Source: GCA-2706205 sp964215955 (GTDB lineage: Bacteria; Bdellovibrionota; Bacteriovoracia; Bacteriovoracales; Bacteriovoracaceae). Taken from it: a DNA stretch of 64,000 nt. Made by a program: the position numbers and the translations under genes. Under the pieces are notes generated by a model, which was not told the origin of the DNA, did no database searches, and saw only the letters and a list, made by a program, of their open reading frames with translations. This document shows positions 60,964 through 64,000 of the stretch, piece after piece. The stretch is from positions 1 to 64,000 of the forward strand of contig CAXPDR010000038.1 of assembly GCA_964215955.1 (NCBI GenBank), given 5' to 3'. The first letter of the stretch is position 1. Every line of letters begins with the position of its first letter.

Positions 60964-62439
60964 CTAAAACTGGAACATTCCAGCTAATATTCTTTCTGCT
61001 GTTGCGGCCTCTATATCATCAGGAACCGTTGCTCCTGTACTGAAAAAGATAAGAGGAATTTCATTATGTTCTTCATGAACATTTAAAATCTTTCCAAAAC
61101 TTAAACATTGATCGATATAAGAAATTGTAACACCATTAATAAATGCTTTGTACTTGGAAAGTATTTTTCTATTGTATACTTCTGAATTTATGGCAGAGAT
61201 ATTTGCATAGAAATCAATATGATCAAAAGATCTTTTTAAAGTTTCGAGAAACTTTTTCGATTCATTTACCTCTTTAAACATTAATTTTAGATCTAAAATT
61301 AACGATTTACCATCAGCGATGGCCCTTCTCGCCTCGCTCATTAAGTGAGAAAGAGTGCTAACAGTTGTAATATCAATTTTAAAAATTTGAGCAGTGAAAT
61401 CCGAGTTCACTGCATCTATGTCACTTTCTCTAAATCGAATGACCTTTACATTTTCTTTTAGGACAGCAAGCTTTAATGCCATACTTGATTGTCCAGATGA
61501 AGTTTCTGAAATTAAAACTGTAGTCACCGGAGCTTCTGACATATCTACTTTTGAAAAAAGTGGCATTTCTGTTCTTACAATCGAGTTTAATTCTCTTAGA
61601 GCAAAATCATTCACGAGATCAAGGTCTTCAAGATCCTCTTTAGAGATTTCAAACAATGCCTTTTTGACAACTTTTTGAATAATTTTCTCACTTAAATCCA
61701 GAGACCTAAGACTATTTCGCAAATGAATAAGACCTTTAGGTTCATTGTCTTCAACTCTTTTCTCATTCAATCTCTCAGAGAGTTCAAAAAGTTTCTGTTC
61801 TAAAATTTCAATTTGATGTTTTTGAGACTTTATCTGATGTCTTAATTCAGAAGAAACTTCATTATTTTGTTTTTGTGCAGATTGAATTAACCTTTGAGTT
61901 TCATAATCATTTTCAACTTGAAAGTCGCTTCCTTGTTCGAAGTGATTTTCTTCTTCTATCACTTCTTGTTGTCTTTTTGGAGGCTGTGCTTGCATAAATT
62001 GATCTAGAGAAGCTGACTTTGATCCTTTTTGAGGAGTGGGTTCTTCATCTATTTGCAAAAAGTCATCTAATGAATCTTTAATTTTATTTGAAACAGTATT
62101 TACAACTTTATTCAACCCCATTGCTCCGTAGCCACCTTTTCTCTCAGCCGGAGCACCACTATGGTTGTCGTATTCATTAATCATATTGTTAATTCGGCTA
62201 GCCGGTGCTTGATAAAATTCCTCTTTTTGATCATGAGTTAAAACATGATCAACTTTAGATTTTTTTGCATAATTTTGTTCCGAAATGGCAGCAGTAATTT
62301 CAATGCGACTTTTCTTGAACGCACCTTTAAGACCTTTATTTGTCACAGTCTTTAAAATAATGGCATCTGGTCCTAAATCAACCTTAACAGCCTTTAATGC
62401 TTCATCTAATGTTTCACCTTCGAATTTTTTTACATACAT
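60964..62439 (-). CDS. flhF: FlhF flagellar placement protein with degenerate GTPase site
   Basis: A 491-residue protein of the SRP GTPase family. The N-terminus YVKKFEGETLDEALKAVKVD, followed by LGPDAIILKTV, is typical of FlhF (B domain). The N domain is about 230-300, and the end STGATVPDDIEAATAERILA is the usual FlhF GQ-VPDD-IE ending. The G domain has lost its motifs: the P-loop G-P-T-G-V-G-K-T-T reads SETSSGQSS (311-319), with no lysine, and the D-T-A-G and T-K-x-D motifs are absent. It probably places the flagellum without GTP hydrolysis. Confidence 0.88.
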   Translation of the reverse strand: MYVKKFEGETLDEALKAVKVDLGPDAIILKTVTNKGLKGAFKKSRIEITAAISEQNYAKKSKVDHVLTHDQKEEFYQAPASRINNMINEYDNHSGAPAERKGGYGAMGLNKVVNTVSNKIKDSLDDFLQIDEEPTPQKGSKSASLDQFMQAQPPKRQQEVIEEENHFEQGSDFQVENDYETQRLIQSAQKQNNEVSSELRHQIKSQKHQIEILEQKLFELSERLNEKRVEDNEPKGLIHLRNSLRSLDLSEKIIQKVVKKALFEISKEDLEDLDLVNDFALRELNSIVRTEMPLFSKVDMSEAPVTTVLISETSSGQSSMALKLAVLKENVKVIRFRESDIDAVNSDFTAQIFKIDITTVSTLSHLMSEARRAIADGKSLILDLKLMFKEVNESKKFLETLKRSFDHIDFYANISAINSEVYNRKILSKYKAFINGVTISYIDQCLSFGKILNVHEEHNEIPLIFFSTGATVPDDIEAATAERILAGMFQF

Positions 62440-62442
62440 CGA

Positions 62443-64000
62443 TTACACCCTCACCGTACCAAGAGATCTTATATTAATTTCTGGACTTAATTCATTATGA
62501 CTCACAACAACTAAGTTTGGAATAAATTTTTCAGTTAATCGCTTAAAATGCTTTCTTACAACAGGAGAACAAAGAACAATCATCTTTTCTCCCATATTCG
62601 TCGCCTCTTCAATTCTTTCATTTAATGATGCTAAAATCGTCTGAGTAAGCTTTGGATCGAGAGATAGCTCTTGTCCTTTCTCAGTTTGAATAATATTCTG
62701 AGCGATTGACTCTTCTATTCCTCTGTCTAATGTAAATAATGGGATATCGCCTTGATCACTTTTCACTTTTTCTGTAATGGTCCTATACAAAGATTCACGC
62801 ACTAACTCGGTTAACATATCTGCGTCCTTAACTATTGTACCATGCTCAGCTAGAGATTCAAGAATTGTTCGCAAATCTCTTACAGGAACACTTTCCCTTA
62901 GTAAGTTTTGTAATACTTTCAGAACTCCACCCAAAGTAATTATTTCAGGAACTAAATCATCAACAAGTTTAGGGTAATCTTGTTTAAAATTATCCAAAAT
63001 ACCAACTAATTCTTGTCTACCAAACAACTCATGAAGATTCGCTTTTAGAATTTCCGTGATATGAGTCGCAATTACAGTGGATAGGTCGACAACGGTATAA
63101 CCATTATATTGAGCATCATCTTTAAGCTCTTCATTAATCCAAACAGCATCCAATCCAAAAACAGGTTCCTTCGCTGTTATTCCATCAATTGGCTCAATGA
63201 CAGTACCTGGATCCATGGCGAGAAAATGATCTGGCATTAAATCAGCCGAAGCAACTTCAATCCCCTTTATCTTAAGGGAATACCCACCTGGTTTTAATTC
63301 CAAATTATCTCGAATTCTAATTGATGGAACAATAATTCCCCAATCAGTTACAAACTGTTTTCTAATATGACTAATTCTTTCTAAAAGATCTCCATTTTGC
63401 TCAGAATCAACAATATTTACAAGTCCATAGCCTACTTCTAACTCAATCATTTCTAGACTTAGAAGTTCTTCAAGATTTTCGCTAGTAGATTTCTTTTCTT
63501 CAATAGCATCTTTCTTTTCTTGAGCAGCTTGTTCTTCTTTTCCTTTTTGAATTCTAAATGCAATAAAAGCAGTAACTGCTGAAACAGATACAAACGGAAG
63601 AACTGGAAAGCCAGGAATAAGAGCAAATAAAAATAAAATACCAGCTGTTATTTGTAGTGCTTTTGGATTAAAAGTAAATTGCTCTCCAAGTTGCTCACTA
63701 AGTCCTGTATCATTAGTATTTCTCGTCGCGATGATACCTGCAGCTGTAGAAATAACAATTGCTGGAATCTGAGCAATAAGACCATCCCCAACTGTTAAAA
63801 GAGTAAAAACTTTTGTCGCATCAGAGAATCCCATATCATTTTGGGCCACTCCGACAATAATCCCTCCAATAATATTAATTGCAGTAATTAAAATACCTGC
63901 AATAGCATCTCCTCTAACGAACTTACTCGCACCATCCATAGAACCGTAAAAGTCTGCTTCTTGAGCAACTTCAGCTCTTCGCTTCTTAGCCTGCTCATCA
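62443..64000 (-). CDS. flhA: Flagellar export protein FlhA, cut by window end
   Basis: The C-terminal part of FlhA, the export gate of the flagellar type III system. The frame is open to the window end: just inside it are DEQAKKRRAEVAQEADFYGS and then MDGASKFVRGDAIAGI, the highly conserved FHIPEP cytoplasmic loop. Three or four membrane helices follow, then the cytoplasmic domain (from about IEEKKS) with EYSLKI-like and VVDLSTVIATHITEILKANL blocks. The ATG at 63939 is internal and not the start. flhF begins 3 bp after its stop. Confidence 0.95.
   Translation of the reverse strand, partial: DEQAKKRRAEVAQEADFYGSMDGASKFVRGDAIAGILITAINIIGGIIVGVAQNDMGFSDATKVFTLLTVGDGLIAQIPAIVISTAAGIIATRNTNDTGLSEQLGEQFTFNPKALQITAGILFLFALIPGFPVLPFVSVSAVTAFIAFRIQKGKEEQAAQEKKDAIEEKKSTSENLEELLSLEMIELEVGYGLVNIVDSEQNGDLLERISHIRKQFVTDWGIIVPSIRIRDNLELKPGGYSLKIKGIEVASADLMPDHFLAMDPGTVIEPIDGITAKEPVFGLDAVWINEELKDDAQYNGYTVVDLSTVIATHITEILKANLHELFGRQELVGILDNFKQDYPKLVDDLVPEIITLGGVLKVLQNLLRESVPVRDLRTILESLAEHGTIVKDADMLTELVRESLYRTITEKVKSDQGDIPLFTLDRGIEESIAQNIIQTEKGQELSLDPKLTQTILASLNERIEEATNMGEKMIVLCSPVVRKHFKRLTEKFIPNLVVVSHNELSPEINIRSLGTVRV

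Noticed and set aside
63939..63939. ATG at 63939 as the FlhA start
   Set aside because: The frame continues to the window end with the conserved KKRRAEVAQEADFYGS block, so the ATG is internal.

Overview
The window looks like a chromosomal stretch from a low-GC, Gram-negative, flagellated bacterium of the Bdellovibrionota type (Bacteriovorax/Halobacteriovorax-like). This is inferred from the gene mix, not from a marker gene: flhA-flhF-flhG-fliA flagellar genes, many Sec-exported and lipobox proteins, outer-membrane beta-barrels, a PhaR-type single-domain regulator, tandem ArsA-like ATPases, a SUV3-like RNA helicase and a pilin/S74 fusion. No rRNA, CRISPR array or complete mobile element was seen.

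Layout. 1-340: the 3' end of an IS481-like transposase with its doubled terminal repeat, then tRNA-Leu(UAG). 403-5624: a 1389-residue coiled-coil protein and a degenerate HD-GYP protein. 5798-8458: a sodium/solute symporter and a probable beta-barrel protein. 8488-13944: a complete oligopeptide ABC importer operon. 14086-16592: a TPR lipoprotein and a possible LolB-like lipoprotein. 16956-22133: a plus-strand series of phaR, an outer-membrane protein, two ArsA-like ATPases, cystathionine beta-synthase and cystathionine gamma-lyase (reverse transsulfuration). 22176-26612: exported proteins and a degenerate SpoIIE-like phosphatase.

26675-37723 is the most unusual part. Two divergent operons leave a 68-bp intergenic region that holds a perfect 13-bp inverted repeat with two completely overlapping promoters. 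The leftward operon starts with a 184-residue protein ending in a Cys-His-Ser-Ser type repeat and a GRR tail, like the core of a ribosomally made, modified peptide. It continues with unknown proteins, two radical SAM/SPASM enzymes and a JmjC-like oxygenase. The rightward operon encodes a 2OG-Fe(II) oxygenase, three more radical SAM/SPASM enzymes, a hidden 26-codon ORF, and a fusion of a GT8-like glycosyltransferase with a HipA-like kinase fold. I read this as a candidate peptide-maturation system that matches no system I know by name. The nearest analogues in concept are the His-Xaa-Ser and CXXX-repeat radical SAM systems.

37853-47495 is an accessory-looking patchwork: a lone DctP-like binding protein, a truncated kinase fold, a small exported protein, a peptidase-G2-like protein, a prepilin fused to an S74 chaperone domain, a third oxygenase, a TonB-like acidic/EP-repeat membrane protein that seems to start at AUC, a class II aldolase, an ATP-grasp protein with a DUF455 protein, and a large exported protein. 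47492-56663 returns to housekeeping and stress genes: SUV3-like helicase, M28 aminopeptidase, a hotdog thioesterase, a Spy/ECF sigma/anti-sigma module, a PAS pseudokinase and feoAB. 56766-64000 holds a PAS membrane protein and the flagellar operon flhA (cut by the window end)-flhF-flhG-fliA, where FlhF has lost its GTPase P-loop.
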